Assembly: GCF_010977575.1 (NCBI RefSeq)
Contig: NZ_CP048812.1
Coordinates: 2,480,001 to 2,544,000 of the forward strand
Source: Halomonas socia
Lineage (GTDB): Bacteria; Pseudomonadota; Gammaproteobacteria; Pseudomonadales; Halomonadaceae
Reading direction: 5' to 3'
Length of the DNA stretch: 64,000 nucleotides
The position numbers and the translations under genes are program-made. The notes under the pieces were generated by a model. That model was not told where the DNA came from and did no database searches. It worked only from the letters and a program-made list of their open reading frames with translations. Positions 27,363 to 37,224 of the stretch are shown here, one piece after another. The stretch's first letter is position 1, and the number at the start of each line of letters is the position of its first letter.

Positions 27363-28618
27363 GACTCGTCCTCCGCTGAGCCGAACAGCGTGGCAAGCTC
27401 AGTGCTGCCCAGGGTGCGCGGCCGCAGGCGCATGCCGTCGCGTGGCTGGCCGAGGTTGGAGACCACGATGCGTTCGCCGCTCTCGAGGCCGGCGCTGACC
27501 AGGACCTGGTCCTCGCCGCGATGCAGTACCTCGACCCGCGCGCGGCGCAGGCGATCCTCGTCGTCGAGCCGCCAGACCTCGTCGCCGGGCCTGAGCGCCT
27601 GGGCCGGCAGCGCGAACAGGTCGTCGCGGGGGCTGGCGATGACCTCGGCGCGCAGCAGGTCGCCGAGGCGCAGCGCCGGGCCATCGCTATCCAGTGCCAG
27701 CGGGTCGTCGACCTGCACCAGCAGTTGGGTCTGCAGGCCGCCCTCGTCGAGCGCCGGAAGCACCGAGAGTATCCGGCCGTGGCGCTCGGCACCGGCCGGC
27801 CAGCCGCGGCTGGTCAGGCGCACCTCGGCGCCGCTGGCTGCAGCGCCGTCGACCTGCCCGGCGTCGATCCACGCCAGCGCCTCGCCGGGCAGCGAGAGCC
27901 TGACCCAGAAGTGCGCCACATCGACCAGGTGCAGCAGCTCGGTGCCGGCGCTGATCTCGCTGCCGCTGCCCACCAGGCGCTCCTGGATCATGGCGCGGTA
28001 GGGGCTGGTCAACTGGGTGCGCGCGAGGTCCAGCTCGGCCTGTTCGAGGGCCACCTGGGCGCCGGCGACACCGGCTTCTGCGGCGCGCAGCTGCGGCTCA
28101 CGCAGCACCAGGGCGCGGCGCTCGGCGGGCAGCTCGCGGCCGAACGACTGGTATTCGCTCTGCGCCCGTAGCTGTTCGCCGCGCTCGCTGGCGAGCTCGG
28201 CCTGAGCCCGGCCGAGGTCGGCCTCGGCGGCACGCAGGGCCAGGCGGTAGTCGCGGTCGTCGATGCTCAGCAGCGGTTCACCAGGCGCTACCACTCGGCC
28301 CGGGATCACCCCAGGGGCGAAGGCCTCGAGGCGGCCGGCGACGCGGCTCGAGAGATGCGTCTCGCGCTCGGCCAGGACCCGACCGTAGCCATGGATCTGC
28401 GGTGCGGCGGGGCCGCGGGTGGCCTCGATCACGTCGACCACCGGCGGCGGCACCTCGGGCGGCGGGCGCCGTTCGACCCGCGGCGGCTGGCTGATCAGCC
28501 AGTAGGCAACGGCCAGGCCGACCACCAGCACCAGCAGCGCGGCAACTGCCCCCAGCCGGATACGTCCCTGCTGGCCGGGGCGGCGGGGCGAAGCGAAGTG
28601 TACCGAGGTGACAGGCAT
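27359..28618 (-). CDS. RND efflux periplasmic adaptor (membrane fusion protein)
   Basis: An adaptor of 419 residues from the ATG at 28618. One N-terminal membrane anchor (IRLGAVAALLVLVVGLAVAYWLI) is followed by a proline-rich stretch. The barrel-sandwich/lipoyl part has GYGRVLAERETHLSSRVAGRLEAF and ISAGTELLHLVDVAHFWVRLSLP. The helical hairpin between them (ADLGRAQAELASERGEQLRAQ) contacts the outer-membrane channel. A beta-barrel and membrane-proximal domain end the protein. A GTG ten codons upstream (28648) is an alternative start; neither has a strong ribosome site. It is the first gene of the pump/two-component operon, and its promoter should lie in the 128 bases before the aglR stop. Confidence 0.88.
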   Translation of the reverse strand: MPVTSVHFASPRRPGQQGRIRLGAVAALLVLVVGLAVAYWLISQPPRVERRPPPEVPPPVVDVIEATRGPAAPQIHGYGRVLAERETHLSSRVAGRLEAFAPGVIPGRVVAPGEPLLSIDDRDYRLALRAAEADLGRAQAELASERGEQLRAQSEYQSFGRELPAERRALVLREPQLRAAEAGVAGAQVALEQAELDLARTQLTSPYRAMIQERLVGSGSEISAGTELLHLVDVAHFWVRLSLPGEALAWIDAGQVDGAAASGAEVRLTSRGWPAGAERHGRILSVLPALDEGGLQTQLLVQVDDPLALDSDGPALRLGDLLRAEVIASPRDDLFALPAQALRPGDEVWRLDDEDRLRRARVEVLHRGEDQVLVSAGLESGERIVVSNLGQPRDGMRLRPRTLGSTELATLFGSAEDES

Positions 28619-28707
28619 GGGCGGCTCATGACGAGGGATAGGCAGCACACAGCATCGCGGTCGCGGATGCAGCTATTGGTCATGAACTGTGCAAGCAAGG
28701 TGCAAGC

Positions 28708-28729
28708 GTTGGCAACTATCAATGCCAAC
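28708..28729. terminator. Inverted repeat between aglR and the efflux operon
   Basis: GTTGGCA and TGCCAAC, separated by 8 bases, form a 7-bp stem 17 bases past the aglR stop. It could end aglR transcription or be an operator for the efflux operon; it has no T run. Confidence 0.35.
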
Positions 28730-28746
28730 ACGATCTCGTCTCGCGC

Positions 28747-29799
28747 TTACGGGCAGCTTTCACCGATCAACAGCTGGGTGGTCAGCAGGCGCTGCTCCGG
28801 TGGCGCCAGGCCGAGAATCATCTGCGCGGCAATGCGTCCCTTCTCGACGCTGTCCTGGCGTACCGTGGTCAGCCGCGGCGCGCGGTACTGGCCCTCGGCG
28901 ATGCCGTCGAAGCCGACCAGGCGCAGATCCTCAGGAACGCGAATGCCGCGCTGCTCGGCCAGGGTCAGGGCCGTCAGGGCGATGCGGTCGGACATGCACA
29001 GCAGCAGGTCGGGGCGCTCGGCGTCGGGCAGCTCGAGGATCTCCTCGATCACCGGCGAGCAGACCTCGAAGGTGTTCTCCTCGATGTTCCACAGCGGAAT
29101 GGCCTGGCGCGCAAAGCCCTGTGCCTCCAGCGCCTGATAGAAGCCGTCGAGCCGCGAGCGGGTGATGGTGCGATTGCCCGGTAGCAGGGTGTGCGCCGGA
29201 GTGACTCGGCCGTTGCAGGGCTCGGCGGTGAGGCGCAGATTGATCACCGCCGGGCGCTGAGGCGGCGTGGCCAGGGCGTGGCGAGCGATGGTACGGCAGG
29301 CCGCCTGGTTGTCGACGTGCACCGCCGGGCGCCCCTCGATATCGAAGTCCACCGCCACCAGCGGGCGCTGGGCCGGCAGGTCGCCGAGCAGGGCCAGGGT
29401 CGGCATCAGGCCGTAGACGATGAAACCGTCGGCGATGTTCGCCGAGCCCGGTGCCTGGGAGGCGTGCTCGCGGCCGGGTAGCAGCAGCAGGGTGTGACCG
29501 TGGGCATCGAGGATCTCGGCAACGCCTGACAGGAACTCGCTGGCCACGGCGTCGTTGAGGCTGTAGGTGAGGCTCTCGGCGAGCACCACCGCGATGATCC
29601 GCGAGCGGCCGGTGCGCAGGCTGCGCGCCTTGGCGTCCGGCCCGGTATAGCCAAGGCGCTTGGCCTCGCCGAGGATTCGCTCGCGCAGTGCTGGCGACAG
29701 CTGGTCGGGGCGATTGAAGGCGTTGGAGATCGTGGCGGTGGAGACGCCAAGCTCGCGCGCCAGGTCTTTCAGCGTGATACGGCGTGGCGATGAGGACAC
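28747..29799 (-). CDS. aglR: LacI-family repressor of the alpha-glucoside operon
   Basis: A repressor of 350 residues. The helix-turn-helix and hinge are clear (ITLKDLARELGVSTATISNAFNRPDQLS, then RILGEAKRLGY). The ligand-binding half is a periplasmic-binding-protein fold with HTLLLLPGRE, LLLCMSDRIALTAL and LVGFDGIAEGQY. It lies at the 3' end of the aglEFGAK genes on the same strand, so it is the likely local repressor, released by an alpha-glucoside or a derived sugar. A LacI-type operator is seen upstream of aglE at 35974. The start codon is GTG with AGGGA upstream. The gene name is given by context. Confidence 0.82.
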   Translation of the reverse strand: MSSSPRRITLKDLARELGVSTATISNAFNRPDQLSPALRERILGEAKRLGYTGPDAKARSLRTGRSRIIAVVLAESLTYSLNDAVASEFLSGVAEILDAHGHTLLLLPGREHASQAPGSANIADGFIVYGLMPTLALLGDLPAQRPLVAVDFDIEGRPAVHVDNQAACRTIARHALATPPQRPAVINLRLTAEPCNGRVTPAHTLLPGNRTITRSRLDGFYQALEAQGFARQAIPLWNIEENTFEVCSPVIEEILELPDAERPDLLLCMSDRIALTALTLAEQRGIRVPEDLRLVGFDGIAEGQYRAPRLTTVRQDSVEKGRIAAQMILGLAPPEQRLLTTQLLIGESCP

Positions 29800-29842
29800 G
29801 GTGCTTTCCCTGCTAAGTATTCAGGCAACAGAATACCGGCCC

Positions 29843-29868
29843 CTTGCCGCCATGAATACTGCGGCAAG
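29843..29868 (-). terminator. Hairpin between aglK and aglR
   Basis: A perfect 8-bp stem CTTGCCGC / GCGGCAAG with a 10-base loop lies 30 bases past the aglK stop. No T run follows, so it may only reduce read-through into aglR. Confidence 0.45.
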
Positions 29869-29897
29869 CGAGCCGGCAGGCGAAGTGTTGCCAACTG

Positions 29898-31004
29898 CTA
29901 GGCAGCGGCCCGCGGCTGGGCCAGCCCAAGCGCTCGGCCGTCGGCATCGAACAGGTGAACGTGTTCGGGGTCGGGCGCCAGCGCCACCTGCTGGCCGACC
30001 CGCCAGGCGCTGGGCGCCTCGCTGCGATGGATCAGCAGGGTATCGCCGGCCTTGGGCTCCAGGTAGACATAGACTTCGTTGCCCAGGTACTCGACGTTGA
30101 CGATCTCGAAGGCGTTGTCGCCGCTGGCCTCGACCAGGCGCAGATGCTCCGGGCGCACACCCAGGGTCAGCGCCGCGCCGGTGGCGTGCCGGGCAGTGCT
30201 CTGGGGCAGCGCCAGCTCGCCGATGCTGGCGCTGGTCACGCGGCAGCCATCGTCGCTTGTCGCGAACAGCTCGGCGGGCAAAAAGTTCATGGTCGGCGAG
30301 CCGATGAAGCCGGCCACGAACCTGGTGGCGGGGCGCTGGTAGAGCTCGTGGGGGCTGCCGACCTGTTCGATGCGGCCGGCGTTGAGCACCACGATCTTGT
30401 CGGCCAGGGTCATGGCCTCCACCTGGTCGTGGGTGACGTAGATCATGGTCGAGGCGAGACGCTGGTGCAGGCGAGCGATCTCGTTGCGCATCTGCACGCG
30501 CAGCGAGGCGTCGAGGTTGGAGAGCGGCTCGTCGAACAGCAGGATGCGCGGCTCCCGGGCCATGGCGCGACCCATGGCCACGCGCTGGCGCTGGCCGCCG
30601 GAGAGCGCCTTGGGCTTGCGCTCGAGCAGCTCCTCGAGCTGCAGGATGCGCGCGGTGGCCATGACCCGCTCGTGGACCGTCTGCTTGGCGGTCTTGGCCA
30701 GCTTGAGGCCGAAGGCCATGTTCTCGTACACCGTCATGTGCGGGTAGAGGGCGTAGGATTGGAAGACCATGCCCACGCCGCGCTCGCGGGGTGGCAGCTC
30801 GTTGACCACGCTGTCGCCGATGCAGAGCTCGCCGTCGCTGATCGACTCCAGCCCGGCGATCAGCCGCAGCAGGGTCGACTTGCCGCAGCCGGAGGGGCCG
30901 ACGAAGACCACGAATTCGCCGGCGCCGATCTCCAGGTCGACGTCCTTGATGATATGCGTGCTGCCGAAGACCTTGTTGACCTTGTCGAGGGTGACGCTTG
31001 CCAT
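29898..31004 (-). CDS. aglK: ABC transporter ATPase for alpha-glucosides (MalK/UgpC type)
   Basis: An ATPase of 368 residues. It has Walker A GPSGCGKST, the ABC signature LSGGQRQRVAMGRAMA, Walker B ILLFDEPLSNLD and the switch histidine in MIYVTHDQVEAM. The C-terminal 130 residues are the MalK-type regulatory OB-fold/TOBE region (GVRPEHLRL). It powers uptake by AglF and AglG. AAGGAG lies 8 bases before the ATG. MalK-type ATPases often serve several sugar importers, but its place in this operon supports a dedicated role. Confidence 0.9.
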   Translation of the reverse strand: MASVTLDKVNKVFGSTHIIKDVDLEIGAGEFVVFVGPSGCGKSTLLRLIAGLESISDGELCIGDSVVNELPPRERGVGMVFQSYALYPHMTVYENMAFGLKLAKTAKQTVHERVMATARILQLEELLERKPKALSGGQRQRVAMGRAMAREPRILLFDEPLSNLDASLRVQMRNEIARLHQRLASTMIYVTHDQVEAMTLADKIVVLNAGRIEQVGSPHELYQRPATRFVAGFIGSPTMNFLPAELFATSDDGCRVTSASIGELALPQSTARHATGAALTLGVRPEHLRLVEASGDNAFEIVNVEYLGNEVYVYLEPKAGDTLLIHRSEAPSAWRVGQQVALAPDPEHVHLFDADGRALGLAQPRAAA

Positions 31005-31098
31005 GGGGTGTCTCCTTGCCGGCCCGCTGGTGGCCCGGTGATGAATGGTCTCGCCGCGGGCCGGCCTGGTTGTTATGAGTAGCTGTTATGAGTGTGGC

Positions 31099-32718
31099 TC
31101 AAACGGCGAGCCAGGCGGCCTGATAGGGCGGCAGGCGCAGGGTCTCGCCGTCCAGTTCATGGCTAAAGCCGTGGCCATGCAGTGCGTCGCTCACCGCTAG
31201 CGGCAGCCGGGTTTCCCGGGCCTGGCCGGTAAGGTTGAAGACGCAGAGGATGCGTTCGTTGCCCATCTCGCGGATGAAGCCCAGCAGAGCTTCCCCCACA
31301 TCGACCAGTGCCAGATCGCCATCGAACAGTGCCGCATGAGCGGCGCGAAAGGCGAGCAGGCGGCGGGTGGCGCTGAGCACCGAGGACGCGTCGTCCTGCT
31401 GTTTGGCTACGGACAGCGGCAACTGGCGGGCTTCCACCGGCAGCCAGGGCTCGACGCCCGCGGCGGTAAAGCCGCCGTTTTCGGTATCGGTCCAGGGCAG
31501 CGGGGTGCGACAGCCGTCGCGGCCCTTGAATTCCGGCCACAGCACCTTGCCGTAGGGATCCTGGATGCGCTCGAAGGGCACCTCCGCTTCCATCAGGCCC
31601 AGCTCCTCGCCCTGGTAGAGGCAGACGCTGCCGCGCAGCGAGAAGAGCACGGCCAGCGCCACCTTGGGGTAGGCGATGGGGTCTTCGCCGGCGCCCCAGC
31701 GGGTCGCGCTTCTCACCACGTCGTGGTTGGAGAGCGCCCAGCAGGGCCAGGCGTCGCCGGCCAGGCGCTGGAAGCGCTCGATTACCTGGCGGATATAGGC
31801 CGCCGAATGGGGGGCGTTGAGCAGGTCGAAGGTGTAGGCCATATGCAGCTTGTCACCACCCGCGGTGTACTCGGCCATGCGCTCGAGCGGATGGTCGTCG
31901 CCGATCTCGCCCACCGTGGTGGTGCCGGGGAACGCGTTCATCAGCGCGCGCAGCTCCTTGAGGAAGTCGAGGTTCTCCGGGCGGCTGAGGTCGTAAACGT
32001 GGCGCTGCCAAGTATAGGGGTTGGCCTCCGGAGCGCCCAGGGTCTTGGCCCCGCCCGCTGGCACCGGCGGGTTGTCGCGCAGCGCGGCGTCGTGGAAGTA
32101 GAAGTTGACGGTGTCCAGGCGGAAGCCGTCGACGCCCAGTTCCAGCCAGAAGCACATGTTGTCGAGCTGCGCCTGGCGCACTTCCGGGTGGTGGAAATTG
32201 AGGTCCGGCTGGCTGCTCAGGAAGTTGTGCAGGTAGTACTGGCGGCGGCGCGGGTCGAAGGTCCAGGCCGAGCCACCGAAGATCGATAGCCAGTTGTTGG
32301 GCGGGGTGCCGTCCGGTTTGGGATTGGCCCAGACGTACCAGTCGGCCTTGGGGTTGGTACGATCCTGACGACTCTCCTGAAACCAGGGGTGCTGGTCCGA
32401 GGAGTGACTGATTGCCTGGTCGATCATCACCTTGAGACCGAGAGCATGCGCCTTGGCGAGCAGTGTCTTGAAGTCGTCCAGGCTGCCGAACATCGGATCG
32501 ACGTCGCGGTAGTCGCTGATGTCGTAGCCGAAGTCGAGCATCGGCGAGGTAAAGAAGGGCGACAGCCAGATGCCGTCGACGCCGAGGCTCGCCACGTAGT
32601 CGAGCTTGTCGGTGATGCCCTTGAGGTCGCCGATACCGTCGCCGTTAGCGTCCATGAAGCTGCGCGGGTAGATCTGGTAGATGACGCCGCCGCGCCACCA
32701 GAGGGTGTTGTCTTGCAT
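31099..32718 (-). CDS. aglA: Alpha-glucosidase, GH13 family, HaG-like
   Basis: A cytoplasmic enzyme of 539 residues. It opens WWRGGVIYQIYPRSF, the first beta strand of the GH13 barrel. The conserved regions are DQAISHSSDQHPWF, GFRLDTVNFYF with the nucleophile aspartate, TTVGEIGDDHP with the acid/base glutamate, and ALSNHDVVRS with the transition-state aspartate. The sequence and length agree closely with HaG of Halomonas sp. H11, which is known to prefer alpha-glucosidic bonds in disaccharides and to be activated by monovalent cations. It would split imported maltose, sucrose or related glucosides. It lies between the permease and ATPase genes. AAGGA precedes the ATG. Confidence 0.93.
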   Translation of the reverse strand: MQDNTLWWRGGVIYQIYPRSFMDANGDGIGDLKGITDKLDYVASLGVDGIWLSPFFTSPMLDFGYDISDYRDVDPMFGSLDDFKTLLAKAHALGLKVMIDQAISHSSDQHPWFQESRQDRTNPKADWYVWANPKPDGTPPNNWLSIFGGSAWTFDPRRRQYYLHNFLSSQPDLNFHHPEVRQAQLDNMCFWLELGVDGFRLDTVNFYFHDAALRDNPPVPAGGAKTLGAPEANPYTWQRHVYDLSRPENLDFLKELRALMNAFPGTTTVGEIGDDHPLERMAEYTAGGDKLHMAYTFDLLNAPHSAAYIRQVIERFQRLAGDAWPCWALSNHDVVRSATRWGAGEDPIAYPKVALAVLFSLRGSVCLYQGEELGLMEAEVPFERIQDPYGKVLWPEFKGRDGCRTPLPWTDTENGGFTAAGVEPWLPVEARQLPLSVAKQQDDASSVLSATRRLLAFRAAHAALFDGDLALVDVGEALLGFIREMGNERILCVFNLTGQARETRLPLAVSDALHGHGFSHELDGETLRLPPYQAAWLAV

Positions 32719-32814
32719 CGGATTTCCTTGAAACAGGGTGTTGTACAGATGAGCTTCGCGTCGACCTGTCCCCAGCGTCCCTCAGCAACTCAACTGCGAT
32801 GATCTGGCATGGGC

Positions 32815-33653
32815 TTAGCCCTTGACGGCGCCAGCGGTGAGGCCGGAGACGATGCGCCGCTGGAAGATGATCACCAGGATCACCAGGGGCACGGTGACCA
32901 CCACCGAGGCGGCCATGATCGGGCCCCAGGGCAGCTCGTAGGCACTGCCACCGGAGAGCAGGGCGATGGCCACCGGCACGGTGCGCTGGCTGTCGGTGAG
33001 GGTGAAGGTCAGCGCGAACAGGAACTCGTTCCAGGCGGCAATGAACGCCAGCAGTCCGGTGGTGGCCATGGCCGGCCACATCAGCGGCAGGAACACCTTG
33101 GTGATGGTGACCCAGGGTGTGGCGCCGTCCATGATCGCCGCCTCCTCGAGTTCCATGGGCAGTTGACGCATGAAAGTGGTCAGCACCCAGACGGTGAACG
33201 GCAGGGTGAAGATGGTGTAGCTGAGTATCAGCCCGGCCGGGTTGTTGTAGAGGTTGAGGGCGCGGATCACCTCGAACAGGCCGGAGAGCACCGCCACCTG
33301 GGGAAACATCGACACGCCGAGAATCACCAGCAGTACCGTGGAGCGGCCACGGAAACGCACCCGGCCCAGGGCGTAGGAGGCGGTGATGCCGAGCAGCAGG
33401 GCGATACCGACCACGCTCACGGCAACGATGATCGAGTTGACGATGGCCTGCAGGAAGCTGCGCTGGCTGAAGATCTGCGCATAGTTCGAGAGGTCGAAGC
33501 GGCTCGGCCAGAGCTCGACCCGGAACAGCTCGCTGGAGGGTTTGAAGGAGGTGATCACCGCATAGTAGAAGGGGAACACCGCGTAGAACACCACCAACGC
33601 GACCAGCAGCCAGAAGCCGATGTGCTTGGCGAGCTTGGATAGCTGGCGCGAGG

Positions 33654-33657
<4 letters not shown>
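32815..33657 (-). CDS. aglG: Alpha-glucoside ABC permease (MalG type)
   Basis: A permease of 280 residues with six hydrophobic segments, beginning KHIGFWLLVALVVFYAVFPFYYAVITSFK. The EAA loop that docks the ATPase is EEAAIMDGATPWVTITKVFLPL. Its C-terminus (GLTAGAVKG) is usual for MalG-type subunits. It pairs with AglF to form the channel. Its ATG overlaps the aglF stop by 4 bases, so the two are coupled. 96 bases separate it from the glucosidase gene. Confidence 0.9.
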
Positions 33658-34634
<977 letters not shown>

Positions 34635-34649
34635 GGGAGGCTCCGGGGC

Positions 34650-35918
34650 TTACCAGTTGCGCCGCTTGAGACGCGACAGCTCACGCTCGAGGTCGGCGAC
34701 CGCTGTGGCACCGTCCCGGTTGCCGGAGAGCACGTCGTGGGTGGCACTGAAGAAGGCGTTGCTGACCCGGCCATAGGCGTCGCCGGCGGGCGCCGAGGGG
34801 CGCGCCACGGCGTTGACGAAGGTATCGTAGAGCTCGCCGAAGAAGGGTACGGCTTCGAGCACCTCGTCGTCCCGGTAGAGGGCGTCCAGGGTGGGATTGT
34901 AGGAGGCCTCGATGGCGCGGCGCTTCTGCTCTTCCTCGCCGGTGAGGAAGGCGACCAGCTCGGCGGCGAGTTCGGGGTTGTCACTGTAGCGGGACACCGC
35001 CAGGTTCCAGCCGCCCAGGCCGCCGGCGCTGTGTCCTTGATCGCCATGGGGTAGCTGGGTCACCCCGACCTTGCCGCGCACGTCGCTGTCGTCGCTCTGT
35101 GCCAATGCCCAGGCGTAGGGCCAGTTACGCATGAACACCGCATTGCCGCCCTGAAAGACCCCGCGGGCCTCCTCCTCGGTGTAGTTGAGCACGCCATTGG
35201 GGGCGATGTCGCCGACCCAGCTGGCGGCCAGGTCGAGGGCCTCGGCGGCCTGAGGGTTATTGATGCTGATCTCGCCGTCGCTCTCCACCAGGCTGCCTCC
35301 GCCGTGGCTGGCTACCCACTCCAGGGCGTTGACGGTCAGCCCCTCGTAGGCGCGACCCTGGAAGACGAAGCCGCGCATGCGCTCGTTGCCGGCGGCGTGC
35401 TTGGCCTGCTGGATCTCGCGGGCGATCTCGGTGAGCTGCTGCCAGGTCTCGGGCACGTCGAAGCCGTGCTCCTCGAGCAGGTCGGTGCGGTAGTAGAGCA
35501 CCCCGGCGTCGGTGAACCAGGGCATGGCGACCAGCCGCTCGTCGATGGTGTTGTTGGTGACGATGGCCTCGAAGTGGCCGTCGGCGGCGTCGTCGCCGAG
35601 TACCTCGCGCAGGTCGAGCAGGTGGTTGGCAAGCAGCCCCGGCCACACCACGTCGATCTGCATCACGTCGATGTCGCTGGAGTTGGCCGAGAGAATCTGC
35701 TGGTAGAGCGACAGCCGCTCGGTGGAGGAGTTGGGGGTCGAGACCACGTCGACGCTGTGGCCGGTGGCTTCCTCCCAGGCGCGCACGCCTTCCTGGCACA
35801 GCGTCAGTTCGGCACCCACGGCGCCGCAGGAGATGGTCAGGTCGGCGGCCTGGGCGTGGCTGGTGGTGGCCATGGCGGCGCTTGCCAGGGCAATCGCAGG
35901 GATCAGTCTGTTGAGCAT
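34650..35918 (-). CDS. aglE: Alpha-glucoside ABC substrate-binding protein
   Basis: A periplasmic binding protein of 422 residues. The signal peptide (LIPAIALASAAMATTSHAQA) is followed by a MalE-like fold: LTISCGAVGAELTLCQEGVRAWEEATGH, DIDVMQIDVVWPGLLANHLLDL, MPWFTDAGVLYYRTDLLEEHGFDVPETW and AGGLGGWNLAVSRYS. It captures maltose, trehalose, sucrose or similar glucosides for AglFGK; which one is not decided. It heads the operon. GAGGAAG lies 6 bases before the ATG. A LacI-type operator sits 56 bases upstream of the start. Confidence 0.9.
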   Translation of the reverse strand: MLNRLIPAIALASAAMATTSHAQAADLTISCGAVGAELTLCQEGVRAWEEATGHSVDVVSTPNSSTERLSLYQQILSANSSDIDVMQIDVVWPGLLANHLLDLREVLGDDAADGHFEAIVTNNTIDERLVAMPWFTDAGVLYYRTDLLEEHGFDVPETWQQLTEIAREIQQAKHAAGNERMRGFVFQGRAYEGLTVNALEWVASHGGGSLVESDGEISINNPQAAEALDLAASWVGDIAPNGVLNYTEEEARGVFQGGNAVFMRNWPYAWALAQSDDSDVRGKVGVTQLPHGDQGHSAGGLGGWNLAVSRYSDNPELAAELVAFLTGEEEQKRRAIEASYNPTLDALYRDDEVLEAVPFFGELYDTFVNAVARPSAPAGDAYGRVSNAFFSATHDVLSGNRDGATAVADLERELSRLKRRNW

Positions 35919-35973
35919 GGGGTGGCTTCCTCGTCGGCTTGTTGTTGTGTGTAGTAGGTGCTTATTTCGGTTT

Positions 35974-35987
35974 TCTTAAACGATTAA
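35974..35987. promoter_or_regulatory. LacI-family operator upstream of aglE
   Basis: CTTAAACGATTAAG is a palindrome with a central CG (TTAAnCGnTTAA), the usual shape of a LacI-family site. It lies 56 bases upstream of the aglE start, where AglR would be expected to bind. Confidence 0.6.
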
Positions 35988-35993
35988 GTTCGT

Positions 35994-36020
35994 TAGTACA
36001 CAGTTAGCCGTTTGTGTACT
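35994..36020. promoter_or_regulatory. Second inverted repeat in the agl promoter region
   Basis: AGTACAC and GTGTACT arms are separated by about 13 bases, next to the LacI-type operator and before the heptamer array. It may bind another regulator. Arm ends are approximate. Confidence 0.35.
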
Positions 36021-36050
36021 GGGACTTCAACCTAGACTTTGGGCTAACGA

Positions 36051-36155
36051 GCTACGAGCTACGAGCTACGAGCTACGAGCTACGAGCTACGAGCTACGAG
36101 CTACGAGCTACGAGCTACGAGCTACGAGCTATGAGCTATGAGCTATGAGCTACGA
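36051..36155. repeat. Heptanucleotide tandem repeat, 15 copies
   Basis: Fifteen head-to-tail copies of GCTACGA. Copies 12 to 14 read GCTATGA and the last returns to GCTACGA; a degenerate copy (GCTAACGA) precedes at 36043. The array lies between the 3' end of the lysO gene (minus strand) and the agl operon promoter, outside any supported gene. The unit is not a multiple of 3 and contains AGCT palindromes at the junctions. Such arrays change copy number by slippage. Confidence 0.95.
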
Positions 36156-36177
36156 GTGGTCATGGGCGGTAGCGCCA

Positions 36178-37104
36178 TCACAGCGATAGAAAGAACAGGA
36201 TCAGCGGTGGCGACAGCAGCGACAGGATGAAGCCGCTGACCACGGCGATCGGCACGCAGGCCACGCCGCCATGCTGCTGGATCACCGGCAGGGTGAAGTC
36301 CATCGAGGTGGCGCCGCCGTAGCCGATGGCCAGCGGCGTGGCGCGGTGGATCAGCAGCGGGATCAGCACGAAGGCCAGCAGTTCGCGGGCCAGGTCGTTG
36401 AAGAAGGCCACGCCGCCGAGCAGCGGCCCGAGCTGGTCGCCGACCAGAATCGCCGACAGCGAGTACCAGCCAAACCCCGCGGCCATCGCCAGTCCCTCGT
36501 TCCAGGCCAGCCCCAGCAGCGGGGCGGAGAGTAGCCCGGCGAGCAGCGAGCAGACGGCGACGGTGGCGGCAATCGCCAGGCCGAAGCGGTTGAGCAGGAT
36601 CTGCCTGAGTGACATGCCGGAGTTGCGCAGTTGACAGCCAATCAGCGCCAGCAGCGCATACAGCACCCACTCGGCGAGCCGCTCGGCCCAGGCGTAGGCC
36701 GGCTCGCCGACCAGCCAGCCGAGCAGCAGGCCGATCAGCACCCCAGCCACCACCACCCCGACCAGCGCCAGCGAGCCGAGCATCGCGGTGAGCTTGCTGG
36801 TCGGCGCATTGGCCACCACCGGCGAGTCGCCGACGCTGAGCCGCAGCCGGCGCGACAGCCACAGCAGGCCGAGCAGGTTGGTGGCGGCGGTGATGGCGAA
36901 CAGCAGGCCGGCCTGAAGGCCCATTTGCGACAGCTGCCCGGCGAGGTTATCGAGTCCGGCAAGGCTTATGCCCATCAGCAGCAGGATCAGATAGACCGAC
37001 GCGTTGACCCCGCGGGTGATCAGCGCCATGGCGCCGGCATGGCGCACCGGCACCAGATAACCCAGTAGCAGCGGCAGGAGAACGATCAGCAGGCCGGTGA
37101 ACAT
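36178..37104 (-). CDS. lysO: Lysine exporter LysO family protein
   Basis: An inner-membrane protein of 308 residues with about eight to ten hydrophobic segments. It agrees with LysO (YbjE), a lysine exporter that also handles the toxic analogue thialysine. Marks are ITRGVNASVYLILLLMGISLA near the N-terminus, LGLAWNEGLAMAAGFGWYSLS, LVGDQLGPLLGGVAFFNDLARE and GYGGATSMDFTLPVIQQHGG. The ATG at 37104 has AAGGA 5 bases upstream; a longer frame to 37146 is not needed. It probably has its own promoter. The heptamer array begins 22 bases past its stop. Confidence 0.85.
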   Translation of the reverse strand: MFTGLLIVLLPLLLGYLVPVRHAGAMALITRGVNASVYLILLLMGISLAGLDNLAGQLSQMGLQAGLLFAITAATNLLGLLWLSRRLRLSVGDSPVVANAPTSKLTAMLGSLALVGVVVAGVLIGLLLGWLVGEPAYAWAERLAEWVLYALLALIGCQLRNSGMSLRQILLNRFGLAIAATVAVCSLLAGLLSAPLLGLAWNEGLAMAAGFGWYSLSAILVGDQLGPLLGGVAFFNDLARELLAFVLIPLLIHRATPLAIGYGGATSMDFTLPVIQQHGGVACVPIAVVSGFILSLLSPPLILFFLSL

Positions 37105-37144
37105 GGCGTTCCTTGTGAGTCGACAGGGCGTCAGGTAAAGCAAC

Positions 37145-37168
37145 AAAAAGGCAGCCAGTTCGGCTGCC
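37145..37168 (-). terminator. Rho-independent terminator of the DUF3108 gene
   Basis: On the minus strand, GGCAGCC-GAACT-GGCTGCC is followed by five T. It lies about 55 bases after the corrected stop of the DUF3108 gene and just before lysO. Confidence 0.8.
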
Positions 37169-37224
37169 GGGGCTACTTTACGGATTGCCGGGACGGCAGG
37201 GAAGCCAATTTCGATGATGAGGGA

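Noticed and set aside
36051..36155. CRISPR array suggested by regular repeats.
   Set aside because: The repeats are 7 bases long and directly adjacent, with no spacers and no cas genes.
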